From the NCBI GenBank assembly GCA_964542255.1, contig CAZITV010000020.1, forward strand, positions 1 to 25,316: a DNA stretch of 25,316 bases. The letters run 5' to 3'. This DNA comes from CAYMSF01 sp964542255. GTDB lineage: Bacteria; Verrucomicrobiota; Lentisphaeria; Victivallales; Victivallaceae. Position 1 is the first letter of the stretch; every line of letters begins with the position of its first letter. Both the position numbers and the translations under genes were made by a program. Shown piece after piece: positions 13,643 to 21,392 of this stretch. The notes under the pieces are model-generated. The model searched no databases. It worked only from the letters and a program-made list of their open reading frames with translations, and was not told where the DNA came from.

Positions 13643-15367
13643 TCAAAAATGCGGTAATGGAAACCCGGCGGTAAAGGTTTTGACTTCTTCACTAATTGCC
13701 TTGAGCGCGGCGTCATCATCTTTGACCGCAACTGCACGGTTAATGAAGTCGGCGATTTGAATCATTTCCGCCTCTTTCATTCCGCGGGTCGTTACGGCAG
13801 GCGTGCCGATACGGATTCCGCTGGTAACAAACGGTTTTTCCGGGTCAAACGGAATCATATTTTTATTAACTGTAATTAATGCCTTGTCGAGAGAATTTGC
13901 GACTTCCTTGCCGGTTGCATGTTTTGGCCGGAGGTCAACCAGCATCAGGTGATTGTCGGTGCCGCCGGAAACAATCCGGAAACCGTGTTCTGCCAATTTT
14001 GCCGCCAGCACGGTCGCATTTTTGCGCACTTGCTGCTGATAGGCTTTAAACTCCGGACTGAACGCTTCTTTGAAGCAGATGGCTTTGGCCGCAATGACGT
14101 GCTCCAGCGGACCGCCTTGTAAACCAGGGAAAACTTTGGAATTAATCGTCTTGATGTACTCTTCTTTACAGAGAATCAGGCCGGACCGCGGACCGCGTAA
14201 AGTTTTATGAGTGGTGGAGGAAACGACATCAGAATATGGAATCGGACTGATGTGTTCGCCGGCGGCGACTAAACCGGCGATATGTGCCATATCCACAAAG
14301 AGTTTGGCACCTACTGCATCGGCAATGGCGCGGAAACGCGGAAAATCCAGTGTGCGCGGATAGGCACTGGCGCCGACCAACAGCATTTTTGGTCGATGTA
14401 TCTCTGCCAATTTAGCAACTTCATCATAATCTATGGTTTCGGTTTCTGGACTGACACCATAGGGGACAATGTTGTAAAGCATCCCGCTGAAATTCATCGG
14501 ATGACCGTGGGTAAGGTGACCACCATGGTCCAGACTCATCGCTAAAACCGTGTCGCCAGGATTAACCAGCGCAAAATATACGGCCATATTGGCCTGGCTG
14601 CCGGAATGCGGCTGAACATTGGCGGCTTCAGCGCCAAACAGTTTGCAGGCGCGTTCAACCGCCAGCGTTTCAACTTCATCGATAAATTCACAGCCATTAT
14701 AGTAGCGTTTGCCGGAATATCCTTCGGCATACTTATTGGTCAGCACTGATCCTTGAGCCGCACGAACTGCGGCACTGGTAAAGTTTTCTGAAGCAATCAG
14801 CTCAATGCCCTGCTGCTGGCGCTGCGCTTCGCAGTCAATGATATGTGCAATTTCCGGGTCGGAACCACGTAAAGCGGCAATATCATCGTAAGAATTAATT
14901 TCCAGTTTGACTAAACGGCGGAGATGGCGGGCATCATTGCTGAACGGTGTTGCCATCCAGGCTTTGATAATTGCCAACGATTGGGTAAAGTCAAGCTTGT
15001 CTCCGGCAAGTACCAGAGCATTGGTGCAATTATGGTCGCGACTTTTTTTCGCCGTGTCAATATCTCCGGCAACTACCGCGCGGACATTGTGAAAGCGGTT
15101 GGCATTAATAGCCATGCCCACGCCGCTGCGGCAAATTAACAAGGCGCAATCTGCTTCTCCTATCGCTACTGTGCGGGTGGCAGCACCGGCAAAGTCGGAA
15201 TAATCATCATTGGCATCAAAACAGCAGGGGCCGCAGTCGATTAGCGATAAATCTTTAATCGTGCTGAGTTCCTGCAGCAGTTTTTGTTTTAATTCAAAAC
15301 CGCCGTGGTCAGTAGCAACGGTCATTTTCAGCGGAGTCTTGCCAAACCAGTCTTTTATTGTGTTCAT
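13643..15367 (-). CDS. glyA: Fusion of ribose-5-phosphate isomerase B and serine hydroxymethyltransferase
   Basis: A single 574-codon frame without interruption. Residues about 14-155 are RpiB/LacAB-like: DHGGFELK (Asp20, His21), the catalytic-loop Cys79 in LLICRSGVGMAINANR, and KKSRDHNCTNALVLAG (His112). Residues about 163-574 are a complete SHMT: GIELIASENF, KYAEGYSGKRYYNG, DHGGHLTHGH, VDMAHIAGLVAAG, SSTTHKTLRGPR with the pyridoxal-phosphate Lys388, FPGLQGGPLEH, and IRIGTPAVTTRGM. SHMT interconverts serine and glycine while loading tetrahydrofolate; RpiB interconverts ribose and ribulose 5-phosphates. Both halves appear functional. The CRSG loop differs from the usual CGTG/CGSG. The phosphatase gene ends only five bases upstream, so these form an operon; its order matches that of the separate genes ywlE, rpiB/ywlF and glyA in Bacillus as I recall it. 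Confidence 0.95.
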   Translation of the reverse strand: MNTIKDWFGKTPLKMTVATDHGGFELKQKLLQELSTIKDLSLIDCGPCCFDANDDYSDFAGAATRTVAIGEADCALLICRSGVGMAINANRFHNVRAVVAGDIDTAKKSRDHNCTNALVLAGDKLDFTQSLAIIKAWMATPFSNDARHLRRLVKLEINSYDDIAALRGSDPEIAHIIDCEAQRQQQGIELIASENFTSAAVRAAQGSVLTNKYAEGYSGKRYYNGCEFIDEVETLAVERACKLFGAEAANVQPHSGSQANMAVYFALVNPGDTVLAMSLDHGGHLTHGHPMNFSGMLYNIVPYGVSPETETIDYDEVAKLAEIHRPKMLLVGASAYPRTLDFPRFRAIADAVGAKLFVDMAHIAGLVAAGEHISPIPYSDVVSSTTHKTLRGPRSGLILCKEEYIKTINSKVFPGLQGGPLEHVIAAKAICFKEAFSPEFKAYQQQVRKNATVLAAKLAEHGFRIVSGGTDNHLMLVDLRPKHATGKEVANSLDKALITVNKNMIPFDPEKPFVTSGIRIGTPAVTTRGMKEAEMIQIADFINRAVAVKDDDAALKAISEEVKTFTAGFPLPHF

Positions 15368-15372
15368 CTTAG

Positions 15373-15861
15373 TTAATCCTTGTTTAATATCTTATTTGAA
15401 TTTATCTCTTTGAATAAGTTTTCCAGTGCACTGCGCATTTCTTTGAAGCATGCGCAGTACGTATCAATTGTACCGCCAAAAGGATCTTGCACCTCAATAT
15501 TTGCACAGTCATTTTTTTTGCCAAATTCCAGCAGCAGACGGGTTTTGGTTAGTGCCTCCGGGGATAAAACGCCGATTTGGCGCAGATGCCCGGAGGTCAT
15601 GGCGATAATTAAATCCGCCATACGCAATTTTTCCGAGGTCAGCATTGAGCTGCGAAAATTGGACAAGTCAATATCCAGCTCATGCATCACCGCCTGCGAG
15701 TATGCTGATGCCGCCGCCCCGTCGGCTGCGGCGATGCCGGCGGAACTGGCGGTAATTTCGCTGTTTACGCCACCAGCCTTGCACAAGTGCCGAAAATAAG
15801 CCTCGCACATCGGACTTCTGCAGGTATTGCCTGTACAAACGAATAAGATGTTAACAGTCAT
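15373..15861 (-). CDS. Low-molecular-weight protein phosphatase, YwlE-like
   Basis: A 162-residue LMW-PTP-fold phosphatase. The P-loop CTGNTCRSPM is at residues 9-18 (nucleophile Cys9, Arg15), and the general-acid loop is DPFGG with its Asp at about 124. Within the P-loop, Thr13 matches the Thr that in Bacillus YwlE confers phosphoarginine specificity; tyrosine phosphatases normally have Ile or Leu there. Protein-arginine phosphatase activity is therefore possible, but no McsB-like arginine kinase is in the window. The gene stops five bases before the rpiB-glyA ATG. No good ribosome-binding site precedes the ATG at 15861. It diverges from trmB across a 93-base A/T-rich gap that must hold both promoters; I see no convincing boxes in it. 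Confidence 0.88.
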   Translation of the reverse strand: MTVNILFVCTGNTCRSPMCEAYFRHLCKAGGVNSEITASSAGIAAADGAAASAYSQAVMHELDIDLSNFRSSMLTSEKLRMADLIIAMTSGHLRQIGVLSPEALTKTRLLLEFGKKNDCANIEVQDPFGGTIDTYCACFKEMRSALENLFKEINSNKILNKD

Positions 15862-15954
15862 CGCCCCGCTCAGATGTTCTCAATATTTTGCCGGATTTTT
15901 TTGCACAACCAATATTTAACGTCTATTGTAAAGAAATAATATAGCACAAAAATA

Positions 15955-16593
15955 ATGGAAAAAAATCTGGTAACCGGAAAAAATAATATGAAACCAAAAA
16001 ATGAAGACAAGGCGATTCGTTTCCTTTTCGGAAAATATGAACCGCTTGATCAAATTATCAATCTTAATGATTATGAAACCGTTGAACTCGATGGCGGATG
16101 CGGTAAAGGCAGCTTTACCAGCAGCCTGGCAAAACTGCACCCGCAACGGCTTATCCTTGCCGCCGATGTCATGATCGGCAGGCTGCGCAAAATGCAAAAG
16201 CGGAATGACCGTGAACATATCAACAATATTATTCCTCTGCGGGTTGAACTGCGGCATCTGCTTGGAGTATTGATGCCGGATAATGTGCTTGACGGCTTTC
16301 ATTTGCTCTGCCCTGACCCGTGGCCCAAGGAGCGCCACCGCGGCAATCGGCTGCTGTGCTCGAATTTTATGGGACATTTGCATCGTGTGCTCAAGCCCGG
16401 CGGACTTTTTCATTTTTCCACCGATGATGAATATTATTATAATGCGGTTTGCCGGGTGACTGCTGCTTCAGGATTGTTTGTTGAGGATAACGCCAGGTTG
16501 AAGGAGTTGGCGGGTATTAAGTCGGACTTTGAGCTGTTGTGGAACGGACAGGACAAGCCTGTTCGCCATCTTCTTCTGGCTAACCAAAAGTAA
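15955..16593 (+). CDS. trmB: tRNA (guanine-N7-)-methyltransferase
   Basis: About 212 residues (or 201 if it begins at the ATG at 15988, which has CGGAAA upstream; the start is undecided). Rossmann-fold SAM methyltransferase with motif I VELDGGCGKGSF, followed by AADVMIGRLRKMQKR, and the TrmB signature LLCPDPWPKERHRGNRL; family members usually read FPDPWPKxRHxKRR. The last Asp-rich block FSTDDEYYY also fits TrmB. It methylates G46 in the variable loop of tRNAs. It is a lone plus-strand gene between two minus-strand groups, ending 12 bases before the membrane zinc-ribbon gene; a short CCGGC/GCCGG dyad (16594-16620) spans the convergent ends. Confidence 0.93.
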   Translation: MEKNLVTGKNNMKPKNEDKAIRFLFGKYEPLDQIINLNDYETVELDGGCGKGSFTSSLAKLHPQRLILAADVMIGRLRKMQKRNDREHINNIIPLRVELRHLLGVLMPDNVLDGFHLLCPDPWPKERHRGNRLLCSNFMGHLHRVLKPGGLFHFSTDDEYYYNAVCRVTAASGLFVEDNARLKELAGIKSDFELLWNGQDKPVRHLLLANQK

Positions 16594-16605
16594 CCGGCGG
16601 TAATC

Positions 16606-16848
16606 TTATAATTGCCGGCGTTTGCGGATAATGCACATCGAATTGCATCTGGGGCAGCGCGAAATATTACTTTCGTCGCGGGTTAAAAATGCATAGTGGC
16701 ATTGATCACAGGTGAACAGCCGGTTATGGTTGGCCGCCAAGTCACGGTGGTGCTGACGCCGCGTTTCCCGCCACCACAAAATTGCCAAGGTAAGCATCCA
16801 AAATAGCAGATAAAAGAAAAAACCGTTGGCAAAGTCTATTCCAATCAT
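16606..16848 (-). CDS. Small membrane protein with zinc ribbon
   Basis: An 80-residue protein with one membrane helix (GFFFYLLFWMLTLAILWW, about residues 9-26), a basic/His-rich stretch (RETRRQHHRDLAANHNR), and a zinc ribbon made of CDQC and CPRC (about 20 residues apart) with another Cys three residues on. The basic side should be cytoplasmic by the positive-inside rule. I do not recognise a named family. The ATG at 16848 follows GGAGGT by six bases and overlaps the stop of the TonB-like gene in an ATGA, so it belongs to the exb operon as its last gene. A role in assembling or regulating that complex is guesswork. Confidence 0.75.
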   Translation of the reverse strand: MIGIDFANGFFFYLLFWMLTLAILWWRETRRQHHRDLAANHNRLFTCDQCHYAFLTRDESNISRCPRCNSMCIIRKRRQL

Positions 16849-17615
16849 GGACTTACCTCCGGTTTGCGCCAAATAAAAATAACTTTTACCGGCTCGCCAC
16901 CGGAGGCGCGGCGTTTTAATTGTTCGGCGTTGGCAATTACTTCTTTGATGGCGGCATTATCAAGGCGCTGATTGCCGGAGGAGCTTTCAACGCTGATTCT
17001 CGGCATTAAATTTTCATCAGAAAATTTTACTTCAATGCGTGACGGATTTGCATTTGTGATTAAGTCCTGTATCCCTGCGGGAGTTCCGTTCGGAAAGAAA
17101 TTTTTCAACACATCACCGTCAATGACGGCAACCGGAAAGCTCTGATTGATCCCCGGGGCAGATTTAACGTTTTTTTGCGGTATTGGAAGCGGTACCGGCT
17201 GATAATCAATCATCCGGGCAAAACTATTTACCTTTAATGCCGGTTCTGGCGCCAAAGTGCTAAATTTCATGGTCTTGGTGTACGTGGCGGCATTTTCCTG
17301 CCATGTCGCGTCAGGCAGATAACGCAGGGTTGCCGGTTTCCGGCACAACACATCATAACCATACCGGCTGTTCGGACGTGCAATCAATGACGGGTCGTGA
17401 TATTCCAGCCACTTAGCCAAATCATCCATTTCACGATTATGTTCATTAGCAAAATTTAATAAGACAAATTTCTGAACGCGGTTGTTCTTTGCTGACGCGG
17501 TGACCGGCGAATATGAAAATAAAAACACCAGCGAGAGATGAAACAGCAGGGTAATCACAACCGCTTCCGAAAAAATAATTTTTCTGGGAAGCGTAGCTGT
17601 CAAGTTTTTATTCAT
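16845..17615 (-). CDS. TonB-like energy-transducer protein
   Basis: About 256 residues from the ATG at 17615, which overlaps the exbD stop by eight bases; an in-frame ATG at 17636 is an alternative and neither has a strong ribosome-binding site. One N-terminal membrane helix (IIFSEAVVITLLFHLSLVFLF) anchors a periplasmic part with a Pro-rich segment (YQPVPLPIPQK). The last ~70 residues contain IEVKFSDENLMPRISVESS and SSGNQRLDNAAIKEV, close to the TonB/TolA C-terminal pattern in which a Ser-Gly is followed by LDxAA. Overall identity to well-known TonB is clearly low, so TonB-like rests mainly on topology, this motif and the ExbB/ExbD neighbours. It would couple inner-membrane proton flow to an outer-membrane or envelope partner. 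Confidence 0.7.
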   Translation of the reverse strand: MNKNLTATLPRKIIFSEAVVITLLFHLSLVFLFSYSPVTASAKNNRVQKFVLLNFANEHNREMDDLAKWLEYHDPSLIARPNSRYGYDVLCRKPATLRYLPDATWQENAATYTKTMKFSTLAPEPALKVNSFARMIDYQPVPLPIPQKNVKSAPGINQSFPVAVIDGDVLKNFFPNGTPAGIQDLITNANPSRIEVKFSDENLMPRISVESSSGNQRLDNAAIKEVIANAEQLKRRASGGEPVKVIFIWRKPEVSP

Positions 17616-18072
17616 TGATTTCAATGATTGTTTCATTTTTCTTTTTAGGTGGTACTGTTGCAATAAAGACGGAAAGATTAACGCCTTCAGCGATAGACAT
17701 AATTTCTGCCACGACGCCGAACGGCGTTTTGCTGTCGGCGCGAAGGATAACAGTGGCGGAACTGGATAAACTGCCGACATCGGCTAGTTCGCGCTTTAAC
17801 ATTTCGCGGGTAACGACTTTGTCGTTAAAATAAATTTCACTGCCGGTTTCTGTTTTGGCAACGGTAATAACGCATTTTTCTACCCCGAAAGAACCCCTGG
17901 TGCCAACTTCCGGCAGGTCAACTTTGATTCCAGAAGTCTGCACAAAAGAGCTGCTGAGAATAAAAAACAGCAGCAGCAGGAATATAACCGCCAGCATCGG
18001 CGTCAAGTCAGGACGCCCGCCCAATGGCTTTAATTTGGTCTTAAAGCTGTTGAGATAGCTTTTGTCGTTCAT
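17608..18072 (-). CDS. exbD: ExbD/TolR-family protein lacking the membrane aspartate
   Basis: A 154-residue protein with the ExbD plan: a short basic cytoplasmic N-terminus, one membrane helix (about 26-45), and a periplasmic domain beginning GIKVDLPEV and containing TVILRADSKTPFG and VVAEIMSIAEGVN. The family's transmembrane helix normally opens with TP-x-x-D-V, and the Asp (Asp25 in E. coli ExbD) is essential for proton-driven work. Here the sequence is DLTPMLAVIFLLLLFF, with Ala28 encoded by GCG at that position; no other acidic residue lies in the helix. It overlaps exbB by four bases (ATGA) and the TonB-like start by eight. Confidence 0.9.
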   Translation of the reverse strand: MNDKSYLNSFKTKLKPLGGRPDLTPMLAVIFLLLLFFILSSSFVQTSGIKVDLPEVGTRGSFGVEKCVITVAKTETGSEIYFNDKVVTREMLKRELADVGSLSSSATVILRADSKTPFGVVAEIMSIAEGVNLSVFIATVPPKKKNETIIEINE

Positions 18073-18719
18073 TTTTCAGACTCCGGCTTAAATTCTTTAT
18101 CACTGGATTGGTGATTTTTAAAAAAGAAGGTAATTTCCGAGGCCGCTTTTTCCATTTCCTGGGAGAATGAATTGATTCTTGAAAGCAGATAGTTGTAGGC
18201 AATATAGCAGGGAATGGCGACACACAAGCCGGCCGCAGTCGTCGTCAGCGCTAAATTGATTGCTCCGGACAAATCACCGGCAGAAAGATAAACACTTTTG
18301 CTGTGAATTGTTTGAAAGGCCTGCATCATGCCCAGTACCGTCCCCAGCAAACCCAGCAGCGGCGTGATGTAGCCGATAGTGCCAAGAATAGTAACATGTT
18401 TTTCCAGCTTGGGAATTTCTTCCGCATTGGCATCCTCAATGGCCAGACGAATATCTTTTTCGCCGTGTTCGTAAGCAAGAATTGCCGCCGCCAGAATTTT
18501 TGCTGCTGGTCCCGGGGTGTTGTCGCAAAGGCTGATTGCTTCAACAAAGCCGTCGCGTTTCAACACATTAAACAGACCCTTGAGAAGCTCTTTGACATTA
18601 ACCTGTTCCCGGTGGAATTGAAACCATTTTTCCAGGAATATGAACATTGCAATTAAACTGCATGCCGCAATTAGCCACATTACCGGTCCACCATCACGCA
18701 TTATTTGTAAAAATAACAT
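18069..18719 (-). CDS. exbB: ExbB/TolQ/MotA-family proton-channel protein
   Basis: A 216-residue membrane protein with three membrane helices in the ExbB order: helix 1 (VMWLIAACSLIAMFIFLEKW), a cytoplasmic loop, then YITPLLGLLGTVLGMMQAF and ALTTTAAGLCVAIPCYIAYN, both containing the family's conserved Gly/Thr pore positions (TPLLGLLGTV and TTTAAGL). ExbB pentamers with ExbD form a channel that uses the proton gradient. I start at the ATG at 18719 because GGAGGT (18726-18731) lies six bases upstream; an ATG at 18725 touches that site. The TPR gene stops 14 bases before, and exbD overlaps the end. Confidence 0.93.
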   Translation of the reverse strand: MLFLQIMRDGGPVMWLIAACSLIAMFIFLEKWFQFHREQVNVKELLKGLFNVLKRDGFVEAISLCDNTPGPAAKILAAAILAYEHGEKDIRLAIEDANAEEIPKLEKHVTILGTIGYITPLLGLLGTVLGMMQAFQTIHSKSVYLSAGDLSGAINLALTTTAAGLCVAIPCYIAYNYLLSRINSFSQEMEKAASEITFFFKNHQSSDKEFKPESEK

Positions 18720-18733
18720 CAACATACCTCCAA

Positions 18734-21325
18734 TCAGATTTTATATTTTGTCTTGATATTGTTAATTAACTTTTTAAAATCTTCGCCTGTGTCTAAGTTC
18801 ATCGATTCCAGTTGACGGTAAAGCAAAACTGCTTGAGCCGCACTCTCCGGGGTGCCGCGCTTCAGGTGTATCATTGCCGCAGCGTAACCGGCCTTAACTG
18901 CCCAGATCTGATTATAGCGCTTGCTTTTATCCTGTTCCAATTGATATCCATACAGCAGTTCATTCAAGATTGCCAGCGCCTTATCTTCTTTATCGCCAGC
19001 CTCATAACATTTGCCCAGCTTATACATGGTTTGTGCCCGTATTGATGGGTCAAGTCCGGTCTCTTTAAGAATTTTGTTGTATCCGGCGATGGCGTTATCC
19101 AGATATATTTGCTCACGGCTTTTACCGAAAATAGTAAAATTACAATCGGCGATTCTGCCGGAAGCCGCAATTGCCAGCGCCGATTGTGGACGCAGTGATT
19201 CAACCTGACGGTAAAAAGCTACGGCATCACCGTAATTACCCATGCGCGAAGAAATATTGCCGGCTAGATACAAGGCATCAGCGCTGTATTTACCGTCTGC
19301 GTAGCGGCCGGAAAGTTCCTGCAGTATTTTTAACGCAGCGTCAGCCCCGGCGGTATTTTCGGCGATTACCGCACGGTCATACATGGCTTGCGCGACGACA
19401 TCATTTTGATTGGCATAATTAGCTTCGATTTTCTTCAATATCTCTTCTGCTGCTTTAATGTGCCCCTGGTTGCGCAGAAAATCGAATTGCAGAAACAAGG
19501 CCGCAATGGTGTATGGAGAATCTGCATAACGAACCAGTAAATAATCGGTTAAGCGGACAATTTCATCCTCATCCTCATTGTAATACGCGGCATAAAGGCA
19601 TTTATAAAAAGCATTGGGCACCATCGGGTTGGACTGATAGCGCACCGTGAAGTCACGGAAAATTTCGGCACCGCGGGTAAAGTCCCTAATCTGATACGAG
19701 ATATTTCCGGCATTGAATAGCGCGCCTGGTGCCTGTTCAGCGCCGGGACTTTGTCTGACAAATGCCAGGTATGCTTCTCTGGCTTCAGTAAGTTTCTCCA
19801 ATTTTTCCAGCAGTACAGCCTTTTGAAAAAGTACTCCGGCATTTAATGCCGGCGGAAGTTTTATGCCGGATATTTTATTGACGGCATCCATTGCAGCATT
19901 ATATTGACCCAGCCGTTCGAGAGTTTTAATTTGCCACAAAGCGGCTTCCCATTTTAAATCGCTGTCTCCGCCGGCTAAATCACCAAAAATACCCGCCGCA
20001 GCAGGATAATTTTTCTGGTCAAAATAAAATTTTCCAGTAAGCAGTTTGATTTCAAATTTTTCATTTCCTGACGTGCTGGCGGCAACTTCGCGCAGCAGAT
20101 TTTCAGCCTCGTTGTTTTTGCCGGAATCAATGAATATTGCCAGCGCCTGCCTGGTCGCATTGCTGCGGTCGGTTGAGCCGGTTTGCGGATTTTTAATAAT
20201 GCCGGTTAGTAATTTCAATGCATCATCAAACATTTTTTGTTCGGTCATTAGCCGGACACATTGAAATTTTATATTGACAACATCCTGGACGTCAGGATAA
20301 AAATCTAAAAATTTCTGGATAGTCGAAATTGCCGCCTTTTTCATCCCGGCATCAACGTAGGTATTAACCAGCAGCCGGAGAATGTTTTTACGGTCGTGTG
20401 CCGAAGGCGCAACCTCAAAGCCATCCTTTAAAAACACAATTGCATCTCCTGCGGCGTTGTTGAGCAGAAAATGTTTTGCCGCCAGCAGATCAACAGTATA
20501 AAGAATTACATTTGGCTTCTTGGGAATGTTTTCGGTTATCGCGGAATAATTTTTTTTGAATTCGGAGAACCGTTTTTCTTGAATCATTAACAAAAGGCTT
20601 AAAACTTTTAGTTCCGCGATATCTTTTTTATCTGCCACCTTTAATTCAATATTAAGCAGAGTTGCGCTTTCATTCAGGTTGCCGGACATGACCATAGCAT
20701 AAATTTTCCGCTTAAATCCGGATACTTCCCATTCTGTTCCGGTGCCGGATTTCTCCAGCAGCGCAAAAATATCAATCGCGTCACTCTTTTTTTCCTGCAA
20801 GAGCAGAACATTGCCCAGCGAGGATAGCAGTTGAAAATAAATATCCCCGGCAATTGCACCGCTGGCCAGGGCGCTTTGCAGTAATGATTCAGCTTCCGCG
20901 TATTTAAACCGCAAAACCAAAATATCCGCACGGTAAAGCATTTTGCGCAGCCGCTCAAAATCCGGGAATTTCTTTTCTAATGTATCCAGCGAAAGCTCCG
21001 CTTCATCGGCCATCTCAGCACGAATACACGCGGAAATATAGCGGTTAAGCGCATCCCGCAAATCGGTATTATTGCCTTGGCTCTCCTCTACATAGCGCCG
21101 GAAAAAATGTGCAGCCTGCTCGTATGAGCCGTTTTGAAACGCGCTGTCGCCCAGTTGACAGTTGCGTGATTGTTCTTCTGCCGCCGCCGAGAATCCAAAA
21201 AAAGCGGCAGCAAAGACAACTATCAGCATTACCGCTATAGATGGCGGCAGCAATACTGTTTGACCGCGTGTCGTGCTGCCGCGTTTTGGGCGGTTGCGGC
21301 TAAATGCGTTAAGTTTGATATTCAT
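18734..21325 (-). CDS. Large TPR-repeat exported protein
   Basis: 863 residues. A basic N-terminus (RNRPKRGSTTRGQ) precedes a hydrophobic signal or anchor (VMLIVVFAAAFFGFSAAA, about 33-49). The rest is a solenoid of many tetratricopeptide repeats: early GDSAFQNGSYEQAAHFFRRY, later AEIFRDFTVRY, SPYTIAALFLQF, ALYLAGNISSRMGNYGDAVA, ending AQAVLLYRQLESM. It should lie in the periplasm, or be tethered to its inner membrane, as a scaffold. Being first in the exbB-exbD-tonB operon, it may recruit the complex to envelope partners, as YbgF/CpoB does with Tol; this is inference from position. The start ATG follows TAAGG by nine bases. A 67-base gap after recA contains only a weak hairpin. Confidence 0.85.
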   Translation of the reverse strand: MNIKLNAFSRNRPKRGSTTRGQTVLLPPSIAVMLIVVFAAAFFGFSAAAEEQSRNCQLGDSAFQNGSYEQAAHFFRRYVEESQGNNTDLRDALNRYISACIRAEMADEAELSLDTLEKKFPDFERLRKMLYRADILVLRFKYAEAESLLQSALASGAIAGDIYFQLLSSLGNVLLLQEKKSDAIDIFALLEKSGTGTEWEVSGFKRKIYAMVMSGNLNESATLLNIELKVADKKDIAELKVLSLLLMIQEKRFSEFKKNYSAITENIPKKPNVILYTVDLLAAKHFLLNNAAGDAIVFLKDGFEVAPSAHDRKNILRLLVNTYVDAGMKKAAISTIQKFLDFYPDVQDVVNIKFQCVRLMTEQKMFDDALKLLTGIIKNPQTGSTDRSNATRQALAIFIDSGKNNEAENLLREVAASTSGNEKFEIKLLTGKFYFDQKNYPAAAGIFGDLAGGDSDLKWEAALWQIKTLERLGQYNAAMDAVNKISGIKLPPALNAGVLFQKAVLLEKLEKLTEAREAYLAFVRQSPGAEQAPGALFNAGNISYQIRDFTRGAEIFRDFTVRYQSNPMVPNAFYKCLYAAYYNEDEDEIVRLTDYLLVRYADSPYTIAALFLQFDFLRNQGHIKAAEEILKKIEANYANQNDVVAQAMYDRAVIAENTAGADAALKILQELSGRYADGKYSADALYLAGNISSRMGNYGDAVAFYRQVESLRPQSALAIAASGRIADCNFTIFGKSREQIYLDNAIAGYNKILKETGLDPSIRAQTMYKLGKCYEAGDKEDKALAILNELLYGYQLEQDKSKRYNQIWAVKAGYAAAMIHLKRGTPESAAQAVLLYRQLESMNLDTGEDFKKLINNIKTKYKI

Positions 21326-21392
21326 CCGTCAAACCTTACAAAAAGATTGTGCCGGTGCGGCGTAATATTGTCGCGCAAGCTATCTTGATAAA

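Noticed and set aside
15862..15954. Divergent promoters between the phosphatase gene and trmB
   Set aside because: They must exist, but candidates such as TTGCAC/TATTGT (17-base spacing) are too weak to annotate.
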